64,000 nucleotides of DNA from Candidatus Pacearchaeota archaeon (GCA_002686195.1 NZAS01000186.1:3052-67051); one strand, 5' to 3'; numbered from the stretch's first letter, positions 49,479 through 58,207 are shown. A program made the numbers and translations. Notes: generated from the sequence alone by a model not told the origin.

Positions 49479-49841
49479 ATGTATCAATACCGAGTGGACA
49501 AGGTAATCAAGGTAGTCGACGGGGACACCGTAGACGTGCTCATCGACATGGGCTTTGACATCAAATACAAGTCTCGAGTGCGCCTTTACGGGATAAACGC
49601 TCCAGAGTCTCGGACCCGGGATAGGGCTGAGAAGCGTAAAGGCATGGCGGCCAAGAAGCGCCTCAAAGAGTTAATGAAGTCCGATGAGCTCATAATAGCC
49701 ACTCGACTGGACAAGAAGGGGAAATACGGCAGAGTATTAGGTACCTTCTTAGCAAAGCACGGCAATAAGCGCCTGGATGTGAACGACACTCTTGTCAAAG
49801 AGGGCCATGCCGTCGAATACTTTGGTGGAAAAAGGAAGTAA
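49479..49841 (+). CDS. Staphylococcal-nuclease-like (SNase/thermonuclease) protein
   Basis: 120 residues covering the SNase core: VIKVVDGDTVDVLIDMGFD, then VRLYGINAPESRT (catalytic R and the D/E set) and KYGRVLGTF with the second arginine, then a final helix VNDTLVKEGHAVEYFG. It should cleave DNA or RNA with calcium. There is no signal peptide, so it acts in the cytoplasm or virion. Location amid virion and lysis genes is unusual. Confidence 0.85.
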   Translation: MYQYRVDKVIKVVDGDTVDVLIDMGFDIKYKSRVRLYGINAPESRTRDRAEKRKGMAAKKRLKELMKSDELIIATRLDKKGKYGRVLGTFLAKHGNKRLDVNDTLVKEGHAVEYFGGKRK

Positions 49842-49937
49842 TCATAGAAGCGTAGTAAATAAATTACTATGGTACGGTGCGCTACGCGCGTATTCTTCTT
49901 TTGCGACACACAACTGTGCTTATTTAGGGATTAGATA

Positions 49938-52559
49938 ATGCCTACAAGTTTTTTCGATTTGGTCAAGGTCCAGAGCTACTCGCGGGGGTTTAACAGGGGA
50001 TCTTGGGTTGAGGGTAGCGGGTTTCAGGACATTGTAGGCCCTGCCACGATAAAAAACTCCCTGGCTACGTACCAGTACACTAACGCAATCTACGGCAGCA
50101 CTCCTGCACTAGGCGCTGCTGTTTACTGGGACTACGGGTTCGACAACCTTAAAAAGGCCGTTGCGGACGATAGCGGCAAGTACTGCCTTGGCCTTGTTGT
50201 GGAGGTTATACCGTGGTCCACTATTCCGGGAACTAAGGGGGAAGTAAAAGTACAGTTTGACGGTGTGTACGACTTTGGAGGGGCTAGCGGGTTTACCGAA
50301 GGCGATGTTGTATACGTGCACGCCTCTACGCCAGGCGCCCTGACAAATACGCCCCCTGCGGGGGGTGTTGGCGGTGGTCGCATGCAGGTAGTTGGCACGA
50401 TGCTGACGGGCGAGCTTATGCGCATGCAGGTCGGTGGGCTGGATGCTATACGCACTAATGAGCTAGGGCTGCTGGCGGATGTGTTTAGCCTGTACAGCGC
50501 CACAGAGCTTATCACGCAGTGTGATCTCACTATCCGCCCACACTACTACACAGGGCCGGGCGCAGCTTTTGGGGCCGCGCGCTCGGAAGACACCCCTGCA
50601 ACGCTAAACTTGGTACGTGACGACACCGACGTAAACTCCGGGGACATACTTGGCAAGATACAGTTTCGGGCTGAGCGAGTTGACGACGGTGTCATAGACA
50701 CGTTTTCTGAGATTCAGTGCACAGCGGCGGTGGACTGGGCGGGAGGGAACTCCTCTCCCACCGATCTCATATTTCAGAACACCAACACCGCAGGTGGTGA
50801 CGGTGAGTCCACGTACTTCAAGATGCAGTACAACGGGAAGACCGTCTTAGGCCCTTCTTTAGCTTCTAGCGTCCCACAAGCTAAAGGCACTCTCCACCTA
50901 AAAAGTGGCGACTCGGGTGCCTTAGTACAGACAGTCGGCGCGGATGATTTGTATATAGAGAACAGCAACGACGCTGGTTTGACGTTTGCTACAGGCGCAG
51001 ATGCCGGCCATACCGGCATAATCGCCCACTGCCCTGCGTCCTTAAATGGGGCTAGCAACAAGTACTACTCGACCGCCATAGAGATGCTAGGCCCCCAAGC
51101 CAGCTCCGCTCCTTCGGGTATTAAGTTTTGGATCAACCCCATAACGGACGCTGTTACCGACTCTAACCGGTTCAGCCTTTTTGGTCCCACGCTGCACACC
51201 GGATCCGGTACTGCCTCCATTGCGGGAAAGTTTTACGACGGGCTGGCCGTATCCGGCCTAAACAACTTAGCGTCTAGCGGCGGCCCTGGGACGCTCTATT
51301 TGATGCGGGAAGACCAGTCCATCTTGTCTGGCAATGACTTGGGCGTAATCAACTTCACGGGAGATGACCCCGATGTTGTTGACTACTTTGGACGCACCGG
51401 CGCCCAAATACTAGGGGAGGCTGAGGGTACGTGGGACGCTAACACGCGTGCCAGCCGCATAGTGCTGAAGACCAATAACGGTGCGGCTTCTGAAACGGTA
51501 GTAGCGTCGTTTTCTGGCAACACCAACAAAGCTATAAACTTTCGGGACGAAGTTCTCATAGGCCCTGATTCTGGAGATACCGGTGGGGCGGGCAACACGA
51601 ATGCGGCGCGATTAACATTAGTGAGCAGTTACGACGGTGGCCTGAATAACGGCGCAAGCGTGGGTTCTGTGAATTTTGCTAACCACCTAGGCTCGGACGT
51701 GGGGGAGTGGGGGCAAAACAATACGACGGGCGCCGATCGCGCTAGAATTGTGTGTGACACCTATGGGGCTTGGGACGAAACGGCTAACCCCGTAGAGAAC
51801 GCTACGCTGTTAAAGTGGTATACGACGGACAGCGATAGCGCTTCCTTAAGATATCGGATGAATCTTTGGGGAAGCGCCAACGATACGTACTTAACGTTAG
51901 GCGACGGCAATAATTCTGGAAACGACCAACGAGCACTGCTCTATTTAAAGGCAAATCGGGATCACGAAGACCCTGCCTGCATAATTTTTCAGGAAAGTGC
52001 GGGTGGTGGACAGAACAACCTATTTTTCGAAAATGACGGCACGTTAAAGTATCTAACAGGCGCTTCGCCTTCAACGCATACCGCTGGCGGGGTAGTAGGG
52101 ACCCAGACCTTTACGGGCTCACACTTTTACGCCACAGACCTTGATGACTTGGTCGTAGGCGAGGCCGTAAAACTAGAAAACGACAAAGTCGTACGTTGCA
52201 CATCGGCAAAGGACAAAGCCGCTGTGGGTGTGTTTGCCGGCATGACTTCGCCCTATAAGAACAGCCTAACAAACGCGTTGCCCGAAGAAGGCGCTTTTTG
52301 GGCGGCGGTGGCGTCAACAGGGGATGCGCGGACGCACTCGTTTTCTAAGGCGGCCCCTCTTCTAGGCTTCCGCGTCTGCAACGAAGGCGGCGCTATTGCC
52401 GCAGGCGACCTTCTCTGCACCTCGGGGGTGGCGGGAAGGCTCATGAAGCAGGACGACGATATCGTACATTCGTACACGGTGGGCAAGGCCCTGGAGGCTG
52501 TGTCCTTCGATGGAGACGGAAACGCCGATGGCATCTACGGATACCTGTACTGTGGCTAA
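49938..52559 (+). CDS. Long fibre-like virion protein, 873 aa
   Basis: Beta-rich and glycine/aspartate/asparagine-rich throughout, with repeated units of about 150-200 residues that begin LNLVRDDTDVNSGDILGKI, LYLMREDQSILSGNDLGVIN or LTLVSSYDGG..NNGASVGSVNF. These look like repeats of one decorating or fibre domain. The N-terminus (TSFFDLVKVQSYSRGFN) may attach it to the virion. The last 150 residues contain a GDLLCTSGVAGRLMKQDDD segment resembling C-terminal regions of phage structural proteins. Head fibre, tail fibre or surface decoration cannot be told apart. Confidence 0.58.
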   Translation: MPTSFFDLVKVQSYSRGFNRGSWVEGSGFQDIVGPATIKNSLATYQYTNAIYGSTPALGAAVYWDYGFDNLKKAVADDSGKYCLGLVVEVIPWSTIPGTKGEVKVQFDGVYDFGGASGFTEGDVVYVHASTPGALTNTPPAGGVGGGRMQVVGTMLTGELMRMQVGGLDAIRTNELGLLADVFSLYSATELITQCDLTIRPHYYTGPGAAFGAARSEDTPATLNLVRDDTDVNSGDILGKIQFRAERVDDGVIDTFSEIQCTAAVDWAGGNSSPTDLIFQNTNTAGGDGESTYFKMQYNGKTVLGPSLASSVPQAKGTLHLKSGDSGALVQTVGADDLYIENSNDAGLTFATGADAGHTGIIAHCPASLNGASNKYYSTAIEMLGPQASSAPSGIKFWINPITDAVTDSNRFSLFGPTLHTGSGTASIAGKFYDGLAVSGLNNLASSGGPGTLYLMREDQSILSGNDLGVINFTGDDPDVVDYFGRTGAQILGEAEGTWDANTRASRIVLKTNNGAASETVVASFSGNTNKAINFRDEVLIGPDSGDTGGAGNTNAARLTLVSSYDGGLNNGASVGSVNFANHLGSDVGEWGQNNTTGADRARIVCDTYGAWDETANPVENATLLKWYTTDSDSASLRYRMNLWGSANDTYLTLGDGNNSGNDQRALLYLKANRDHEDPACIIFQESAGGGQNNLFFENDGTLKYLTGASPSTHTAGGVVGTQTFTGSHFYATDLDDLVVGEAVKLENDKVVRCTSAKDKAAVGVFAGMTSPYKNSLTNALPEEGAFWAAVASTGDARTHSFSKAAPLLGFRVCNEGGAIAAGDLLCTSGVAGRLMKQDDDIVHSYTVGKALEAVSFDGDGNADGIYGYLYCG

Positions 52560-52686
52560 AGACCAGAAAGAAGACAGCCCTCCGCTCAAGTTTTCTCTTG
52601 GAGATATGCTCAAGTCTCGAGGAATCGTTGTCTCGAAGCCAGAAGAGCCTAAAAATAAAGAGAAGTCTGAACCGGCAGACAAGTAA
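52552..52686 (+). CDS. Small charged protein, 44 aa
   Basis: GTG overlapping the end of the fibre gene. Product is Lys/Glu/Pro-rich (KDQKEDSPPLKFSLGDMLKS). It ends four bases before the first gene of the second tag array and may be translationally coupled to it. No hydrophobic or catalytic feature. Confidence 0.5.
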   Translation: MAKDQKEDSPPLKFSLGDMLKSRGIVVSKPEEPKNKEKSEPADK

Positions 52687-52690
52687 CTCT

Positions 52691-52915
52691 ATGTTGAATG
52701 TGGCTTACAAGCTGGGTGCCGATAAAGCCGTAAAAGAGGCTGTTAGCCCAATACATTTCACTATGTTGTTGGACCGGAACATACGGGACTTGGAAGACCG
52801 GAAGTCCTGGTGGCAGCGGGCTGCTGAGAAACGTTTTTGGGAAAAGGGCTATAAGAAGTTGCTTAAACTTCCCAAAGATCACGCAGAGTTGGAAACTGAG
52901 GAGACTGCAGTCTGA
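52691..52915 (+). CDS. Tag-family protein 19, 74 aa
   Basis: First of the second array. Short tag LNVAYKLGADKAVKEAVSP (A-Y-x2-G spacing kept, the D-[FY]-G part lost). The body is basic and helical with no membrane segment (KSWWQRAAEKRFWEKGYKKL). The stop overlaps the next ATG (TGATG). Confidence 0.58.
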   Translation: MLNVAYKLGADKAVKEAVSPIHFTMLLDRNIRDLEDRKSWWQRAAEKRFWEKGYKKLLKLPKDHAELETEETAV

Positions 52916-53376
52916 TGCTTAAAATAGCCTACGAAGTCGGTGTCACAAGAGCCTTGCACGAGGCGGGAATCAAGACCGCTGTCAGTGGGGAGACGCTCGG
53001 GGACTATGTGGCGCCTCCCCTAACAGCCCTCCATCCCCTTGTAGGGGGCATTGTGTCAGGTGCCACAGATCCGGGTGAAACCCCTTTCCGTACAGGGTTT
53101 TCTACGGCTGGCGGGGGACTTGGTGGCGGCATATTGGGTGGGTTGGGTGGAGCAGCGCTAGGTGCGGGGCTGGGCGGGTTAGCGGGTGGCCCCGAAGGTG
53201 CTTTGGGAGGCACCTATGGGGGCGCTATCCTAGGCGCCTTGTTGGGCGGCGGAATTGGGGGACACTACGGAAGGCAAAGCGGTCTAGAGCACTCAAAGCA
53301 AAAGGCTGACGAACAAGCGCAGCTCATGGCGCTCGCAAAGAAAAACTTGTCCGAAGAATCGGAAGAGGGTGAATAA
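52915..53376 (+). CDS. Tag-family protein 20, glycine-zipper, 153 aa
   Basis: Tag LKIAYEVGVTRALHEAG, then IKTA. Body of dense glycine zippers (GGGLGGGILGGLGGAALGAG; GALGGTYGGAILGALLGGGI) ending in a charged tail (EDEQAQ-like, KNLSEESEEGE). Likely membrane-inserting or pore-type. Resembles proteins at 41464 and 55708 in style. Confidence 0.68.
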   Translation: MLKIAYEVGVTRALHEAGIKTAVSGETLGDYVAPPLTALHPLVGGIVSGATDPGETPFRTGFSTAGGGLGGGILGGLGGAALGAGLGGLAGGPEGALGGTYGGAILGALLGGGIGGHYGRQSGLEHSKQKADEQAQLMALAKKNLSEESEEGE

Positions 53377-53377
53377 C

Positions 53378-53737
53378 ATGGCGAATCCATTTCTCAAGGC
53401 AGCTTACGACGTGGGCATGCAAACCGCGTTGAACGAGGCAGGCATCAAGACTGCCATGGATCCTCGTATGATGCAGCAGCCCCAACAGCAGGGTACCAAC
53501 TGGGCACCCTATGCCGCAGGCGCGGCTGGGCTGGGTGGTCTGGGCCTCGCGGCGTACATGGCGCAACAGCGCGGTGAGCGTGAAGGCGCTGAGGGACTCA
53601 TGGAGCAGCTCATGGCTGGCGCTTCTGGCTACGGTCAGGACATTAGCGGGGGTGTTGAGAACGCTGCCGGTAGCGCCAAGCAGCGCTTGTCGGAGATGCT
53701 AGCGCAGTATCAGCAGCCTGAAGCCGCTGGTCCCTAA
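53378..53737 (+). CDS. Tag-family protein 21, 119 aa
   Basis: Start ATG at 53378 after GAGGGTGAATAAC. Tag ANPFLKAAYDVGMQTALNEAG, with IKTA following. Body: Gln-rich (MMQQPQQQGTN), one hydrophobic segment (YAAGAAGLGGLGLAAYMAQQ), then Gly/Ala/Gln/Glu low complexity. Confidence 0.66.
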   Translation: MANPFLKAAYDVGMQTALNEAGIKTAMDPRMMQQPQQQGTNWAPYAAGAAGLGGLGLAAYMAQQRGEREGAEGLMEQLMAGASGYGQDISGGVENAAGSAKQRLSEMLAQYQQPEAAGP

Positions 53738-53745
53738 ACACACGT

Positions 53746-54156
53746 ATGCCGCTTAACACCGCATATCAGCATGGTGTGAAGCTGGCTCTTGAGGAAGCGG
53801 CCTTGGACCCTAGCAAGGTGCTTATTCCAGCCAGCCTCGTGCAGCCGGAGGACACGACAAAGGCCGTTCTGCGCGCGTCAGCGTTGGCGGGCCTGTTGGG
53901 CGGTGTCGGCGGGGCGGGATTGGCATACGCAACCAAACGGGACGCGAACCTTTCGGACATAGCGAAGTTTACGGGGATATTTGCACTAAAGAGCGCTCTC
54001 ACTGGTGGCGCATATGCCGGGCTTATGAATAAAGTACGCCAGCACGACTTTGTGAATGCCCTGGTGGAAGCTAAAAAACAACGCAGTGCCCGTCCTGTAG
54101 AAAATGCTCTCTCAAAGACCCATGCTTTAGATGCGCTTATTGAAGGAAAAGCTTGA
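53746..54156 (+). CDS. Tag-family protein 22, 136 aa
   Basis: Tag PLNTAYQHGVKLALEEAALD, without K-x-A at the end. Two hydrophobic segments (ASALAGLLGGVGGAGLAY; FTGIFALKSALTGGAYAGL) and a basic C-terminus. The stop overlaps the next gene's upstream codons. Confidence 0.62.
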   Translation: MPLNTAYQHGVKLALEEAALDPSKVLIPASLVQPEDTTKAVLRASALAGLLGGVGGAGLAYATKRDANLSDIAKFTGIFALKSALTGGAYAGLMNKVRQHDFVNALVEAKKQRSARPVENALSKTHALDALIEGKA

Positions 54157-54158
54157 CG

Positions 54159-54884
54159 ATGAACCCTTATTTACAAGCTGCGTATAACGCTGGGGCGACT
54201 CAAGCTGTCACTGATTGGAGTGAAAAGACGGCGGGCGCGTTTTTGGGTGCTGCCAGGAAGCTTCTACCTGTAGTGGGTGGGGCAGGTGTCGGTGGGATGT
54301 CGGGTGCTATAGCGGGAGATCTCGGGGGAGGGGAGTCCTGGCGGGATCAGTATTCGGGCGTTGACCGGCGGAATCGTATTATGCGCGGTGCGCTATATGG
54401 TGCTCTCACCGGTGCCGGTTTGTCAGGTGCTGCGGGGCTTCGTAATGCTTTGAGTGCCACCAAGGGATTGGGCTCCGGAAGAGCCGCTTTGTTGAGCGCC
54501 GTACCCGCGGCCGGTGTTGGGATGCTCGGGGGACTGAACGCCCAAGAAGAAAACGAACAACGTGATGTCATAGACGTCGCCATGGAGCGGTTGCGTGGGA
54601 ATGACCCCCGAGACCTTTCTCCCATAGCCCTTTTGCGTAGGAAAGCCCTACAAGCTTCGGACGCCCTTCCAGCCACTGGCGAAGAGGCTGGGCAAGTTTG
54701 GGACGAAAACACCGATGCGTTGATGCGCTATATAGGTGCTAAGACAGCCCCTATCGGTGGGTTCTTCTCGGACGTTGGTCAGCGTATGAGCAGCACGGCT
54801 GCAGATATAGCTGATAGAGCGCGACAAGCTAAGCGGAGCGTCGAGCACACCTTTTCTGACGAAGCTTGGAAGGACCAGTCTTGA
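54159..54884 (+). CDS. Tag-family protein 23, 241 aa
   Basis: Start ATG at 54159 (a TTG at 54153 is also in frame). Tag NPYLQAAYNAGATQAVTD, then WSEKTA. Body with zipper segments (VVGGAGVGGMSGAIAGDLGG; GALYGALTGAGLSGAAGL; AAGVGMLGGLNA) and a long charged C-terminal half. The stop overlaps the next TTG. Confidence 0.66.
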   Translation: MNPYLQAAYNAGATQAVTDWSEKTAGAFLGAARKLLPVVGGAGVGGMSGAIAGDLGGGESWRDQYSGVDRRNRIMRGALYGALTGAGLSGAAGLRNALSATKGLGSGRAALLSAVPAAGVGMLGGLNAQEENEQRDVIDVAMERLRGNDPRDLSPIALLRRKALQASDALPATGEEAGQVWDENTDALMRYIGAKTAPIGGFFSDVGQRMSSTAADIADRARQAKRSVEHTFSDEAWKDQS

Positions 54885-55222
54885 TCAACCAGGCTTACCA
54901 TATAGGCGCACAAGCCGCTTTGGACGAGGTCAAGACCGCCAGTCTGCGCGAGACTCTGTTGGCTCGTATAGCCAGCGGACTTCTGGGGTCGGGTTTAGGG
55001 TACTCGGGTCTGCAAATGACAAACCCGGGGGACACCTGGGAAGATCTGTTCACCCGGAACAAGGACCGACGGGATCTGGCGGCGGCATTGGCAGGCGGCG
55101 CGTCAGGCTTTTTACTAGGGCCAAAGGCCGGCGGCTCTATACGTAGCGGTGTTTTGGATACTGCAATAGGCGCTTTGGCGGGTAATGTCGCGCAGAAGCT
55201 GCAGACAATGGAAGAGGACTAA
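54881..55222 (+). CDS. Tag-family protein 24, TTG start, 113 aa
   Basis: AAGGA precedes the TTG at 54881. Shortened tag INQAYHIGAQAALDEVKTA. Two glycine-rich segments (RIASGLLGSGLGYSGLQM; AAALAGGASGFLLGPKAGG). Ends acidic. Confidence 0.62.
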   Translation: MINQAYHIGAQAALDEVKTASLRETLLARIASGLLGSGLGYSGLQMTNPGDTWEDLFTRNKDRRDLAAALAGGASGFLLGPKAGGSIRSGVLDTAIGALAGNVAQKLQTMEED

Positions 55223-55225
55223 ACC

Positions 55226-55690
55226 ATGAACCCGTATCTAAAAGCAGCTTACGACGTAGGCGTTCAGCAGGCCATTGAGGACTTTGACATGTCCAAGGTG
55301 GCCGTGGCTGCGGCGGTTCCCCGGTTTGGTGAAAGCGTTAAGGGGTTGTGGGAGGCTGGTAAGGGGTGGCTTGGAGCGGGTAAGAAGATGAAAGGTGTAA
55401 CGCAGGTCCAAGGAGGCCAGAAGGTGGTAACTGACGTACCCGCCCATATGGCAGCTTGGGACGCTCGGCGGACTGCAGCGCAGCAGGCAGGCCAACACTT
55501 GGGTGGGTTGGGCCGATGGGCCGCGGCTCATCCTGGTAGGGTTGCAGCGGGTGTAGGCGCGGCAGGTCTTGGCACCGCGGGTTTGGGGTATGGCGCTGCA
55601 CGGCTCATGAACCCCACGCCGCCTCCTCCCGAAGCGTTCTCCATGCACGCCGCTAAGAACTTCTTCGGCATGGGCCCCCGTCAAGGGTAA
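55226..55690 (+). CDS. Tag-family protein 25, 154 aa
   Basis: Tag NPYLKAAYDVGVQQAIED, then FDMSKVA. Central basic region with LGGLGRWAAAHPGRVAAG, then a glycine/alanine segment (VGAAGLGTAGLGYGAARLM) and a Pro/Met tail. Confidence 0.66.
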   Translation: MNPYLKAAYDVGVQQAIEDFDMSKVAVAAAVPRFGESVKGLWEAGKGWLGAGKKMKGVTQVQGGQKVVTDVPAHMAAWDARRTAAQQAGQHLGGLGRWAAAHPGRVAAGVGAAGLGTAGLGYGAARLMNPTPPPPEAFSMHAAKNFFGMGPRQG

Positions 55691-55707
55691 GTGTCAAGGG
55701 ACAAGTA

Positions 55708-56337
55708 ATGCTAAAACGCGCGTATATGTTGGGAATGTATAAAGCCGCTCAAGAAGCTGGCGTGAATCTGCCGCCGGAAGCCATGGCGGACGCAACCATC
55801 AATCCCGCCTTTAGAAAGGCTTTGTATGCGGGCGGGGGCGGGTTGGCTGGTGCGGCTGGTGGTGCAAGCCTGGGTGCTTTGCTTGGAGGCGTTGGGGGCG
55901 CTGCCTTACGTGAACAGTTAGGCCTTGGTATGCGCGACAGTGCCGTTCTGGGTGCTCTCCTAGGTGGAGGCCTGGGTGCGGGCGTAGGAGGCCTCACAGG
56001 GACCGTGAAGGGCCTGGATGAGGCTGATGCCATGCGACTGGCCAACGCGGCTAACCAAGCTGACATAATAAACCGCTTGGAAGACGAGGCGCGAGGGTCC
56101 CTGTACGGGAACCCTTACGGTGAGCCCAAGCTGTCCGCAGCTAAAAAAGCAGATTTGCGGACCTTTTTGAGCTCGGGGGGAACGTCTCTGTTCAGCCCGC
56201 CAGCCAAGGCTAAGCCCCTCAAACAATGGCCAAAAGAAGAACCAAAAAACCCCACCAGAGCGCTTGCGCATCGCATGGAACCCGTTGAGGAAGAATTGCG
56301 CAAACAACGTGTTAGTAGGGCTGGAGAGCCGCTCTAA
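55708..56337 (+). CDS. Tag-family protein 26, glycine-zipper, 209 aa
   Basis: Tag LKRAYMLGMYKAAQEAGVN without the D-[FY]-G part. Long zippers (YAGGGGLAGAAGGASLGALL; GVGGAALREQLGLG; GALLGGGLGAGVGGLTGTV), then a charged helix and a proline/lysine tail. Resembles protein 20 in layout. Confidence 0.66.
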   Translation: MLKRAYMLGMYKAAQEAGVNLPPEAMADATINPAFRKALYAGGGGLAGAAGGASLGALLGGVGGAALREQLGLGMRDSAVLGALLGGGLGAGVGGLTGTVKGLDEADAMRLANAANQADIINRLEDEARGSLYGNPYGEPKLSAAKKADLRTFLSSGGTSLFSPPAKAKPLKQWPKEEPKNPTRALAHRMEPVEEELRKQRVSRAGEPL

Positions 56338-57009
56338 GTGCACCCGTTCCTACGACTTCTGAAACACGCTGAGGATGAGCAGGCAACTCCGTCTGCGCAG
56401 AAGCCTACAAGCATGGTTCAGCCGTCTGCGGTGAAAGAGGTACCTCCCAGAGAGGCTGTAAAGGCAACAAAATCTACGCAATCCGCAACCCCCGACAACG
56501 TGCAGGTGGCTGCGGACGCCTCCCTCGGGAACATGAACCCTCTGAAATTTACTAGCAGAGTGGTAACAGCGTCCGCGGTGGATGCGTTGCTAGGCGGGGT
56601 AAAAACCGTAAGGAAGGTCAACAGGTTGAGCCCGGTAACGGGAGAGCAACCTTTGCACATAAGCGTACCGCACACACAGTATGCTCCGTCCATACAGGAC
56701 ATGGTGGCCGGTCTTACCGGAGACTTGGACAACTACAAAAAGCTGCACCCGTACTTGGAGTTGCTTAAGACCAGCGCCGCTCCGGTTGCCTTACCGTCCA
56801 AAACGGAAGAGACCGAAAAAAAGACCCCGCCAGCGTACTTGAAAAGGACGCTCCCTTTGCCGGCAGTATCTACTGGAGATCATTTGGTTGACGTGGCCCA
56901 CGCCGCTGTTAACAACCCTACGGTTCAGTGGGCTGCGGAGCACCTGGGAGGGAGACTTAATCCGGGTGGGGTTACGATAAAGTACAAAGGCACGTTCGAC
57001 CTTTTGTAA
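56338..57009 (+). CDS. MHPFxRL-headed protein, 223 aa
   Basis: GTG start. Head HPFLRLLKHAEDEQ shares the second head type with 38948 and 41234. Low-complexity polar middle (residues 15-70), then mixed alpha/beta regions (VVTASAVDALLGGVKTVRKV; PSIQDMVAGLTGDLDNYKKL). Last gene of the plus-strand block; a hairpin follows. Confidence 0.58.
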   Translation: MHPFLRLLKHAEDEQATPSAQKPTSMVQPSAVKEVPPREAVKATKSTQSATPDNVQVAADASLGNMNPLKFTSRVVTASAVDALLGGVKTVRKVNRLSPVTGEQPLHISVPHTQYAPSIQDMVAGLTGDLDNYKKLHPYLELLKTSAAPVALPSKTEETEKKTPPAYLKRTLPLPAVSTGDHLVDVAHAAVNNPTVQWAAEHLGGRLNPGGVTIKYKGTFDLL

Positions 57010-57013
57010 GCTA

Positions 57014-57047
57014 AAGAGAAGGTGGTTTTTACGCCACCTCCTCTCCC
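57014..57047. terminator. Bidirectional hairpin between convergent operons
   Basis: GAGAAGGTGG and CCACCTCCTCTC pair (with a small mismatch) around TTTTTACG. It lies between the stop of the plus-strand array at 57009 and the minus-strand gene ending at 57130. The downstream T-rich tail is poor on both strands, so termination efficiency is uncertain. Confidence 0.5.
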
Positions 57048-57129
57048 CAATTCTTACCCGAGTCCCCCATGCTTTACGCATGTATTGGGACGGGACCGGG
57101 TTCGGCGCTTAATTGCGCCGCATGTCGTC

Positions 57130-57987
57130 CTAGCCGACGAGGTACGTGAGCACTTCGATGACCGGATGCGCCAACGCCAGACCGGCGATGGCACAACCAG
57201 CGTTGAAGGCCCACGGTGCGCTGTTGCGCAACAGGGGCCCGTCGTCCTTCGGCTTCTCGATCTGCCGAGCGTAGACGCCGCCCATCGCCATGGCCAGGGC
57301 CAAGCAGTACGCCGTGCCGACCATCAGACCCGTCGAGAAGAACGTGTCCATAGGCTCGGAGAACCAGCGAACCAGGAAGAAGCTGTCGCTCCAACCCAGG
57401 TAGGACGCCAGCGCCTCGAGTCCGAAGACCCCCACCATCGACAAGATGAAGCCCACCGTGAAGGTGTTCACCATGCCGCCGCTCTTCTGCGACGCGCGCG
57501 CGACCCGCGCACGGGCGTAGTCCGAGTTGCCAAAAGCGTTCGCGCCCGCGACCACACCAGTGGCCTCGAGAACGTGCGCCTCGGACTTGAGCCGATCAAG
57601 CAGCGCTTCCTGCCGCTTGATCTTCTTCTCGACCTCCTTGGCGGCCTTCTCGACCTCCTTGGCGGCCTCCTCAATGGCCTGGGTCTCGACGTTGGCCGCG
57701 GGGGCCTCGGTCGCGACGTTGGCCGCACCGTTCGCACCGTTCGCACCGTTGGTCGGCGCGGCGGTCTCGACGGTCTCGACGTTGGCCTCGGGCGCCGCCG
57801 TCTCGGTCTCGGTCTCGGTCTCGGTCTCGACGTTGGCCTCGGGCGCCGCCGTCTCGGTCTCGGTCTCAATATCCGGCGCAGACGTTTCCGCCTGGGCCTT
57901 CGCGTTGGCCTCGATGGCCGCATTCGCGGCAGCTTCGAGGTCAGGGTTATTGCCATCAACGATCGGTTCTTGGGTGGGATCACCCAT
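57130..57987 (-). CDS. Acidic low-complexity protein with C-terminal membrane domain, 285 aa
   Basis: Residues 1-105 are low-complexity: E/T/A repeats with ETETET runs and two near-copies of TAAPEANVET, encoded by tandem GGTCTC-type repeats. A coiled coil follows (AIEEAAKEVEKAAKEVEKKI, about 105-125), then three hydrophobic helices (GFILSMVGVFGLEALASYLG; TGLMVGTAYCLALAMAMGG; GCAIAGLALAHPVIEVLTYL). Likely a membrane protein with a flexible tail. First of four genes reading toward it from 59090. Confidence 0.6.
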   Translation of the reverse strand: MGDPTQEPIVDGNNPDLEAAANAAIEANAKAQAETSAPDIETETETAAPEANVETETETETETAAPEANVETVETAAPTNGANGANGAANVATEAPAANVETQAIEEAAKEVEKAAKEVEKKIKRQEALLDRLKSEAHVLEATGVVAGANAFGNSDYARARVARASQKSGGMVNTFTVGFILSMVGVFGLEALASYLGWSDSFFLVRWFSEPMDTFFSTGLMVGTAYCLALAMAMGGVYARQIEKPKDDGPLLRNSAPWAFNAGCAIAGLALAHPVIEVLTYLVG

Positions 57988-57991
57988 GGGC

Positions 57992-58207
57992 CTACTCCAA
58001 GTAAGAGGCTGCGGCTAGTAACAGCCAGCAACCAGTACCAATGAAGGCCCCCGCCGCAAGTCCGACGAGGGCCGCTTCTCCGACGAATTCCCACAGGTCC
58101 GCGGCTGCTATCAGCCACGTCCCTACGAAAACCATCACGGTCACTTCTCCTATTAACGAAGACCCGACTTGCGGGTCTTCCTTTTTGTCAGCAGGGTTCT
58201 TAGCCAT
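57992..58207 (-). CDS. Two-TM small membrane protein, 71 aa
   Basis: Basic-acidic N-terminus (AKNPADKKEDPQ), then two membrane helices (EVTVMVFVGTWLIAAADLW; AALVGLAAGAFIGTGCWLLL). It overlaps the upstream gene by eight bases and lies five bases from the next. Possibly a holin-like or membrane scaffold protein. Confidence 0.6.
   Translation of the reverse strand: MAKNPADKKEDPQVGSSLIGEVTVMVFVGTWLIAAADLWEFVGEAALVGLAAGAFIGTGCWLLLAAASYLE

Noticed and set aside
52598..52690. N-terminal extension of the 52691 tag gene
   Set aside because: It lies in another frame over the 44-residue gene at 52552; the tag begins exactly at the ATG at 52691.
57022..58044. 340-codon plus-strand frame opposite the 57130 gene
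   Set aside because: Arg/His/Gly-rich antisense of a GC-rich low-complexity gene; no ribosome site, wrong composition.
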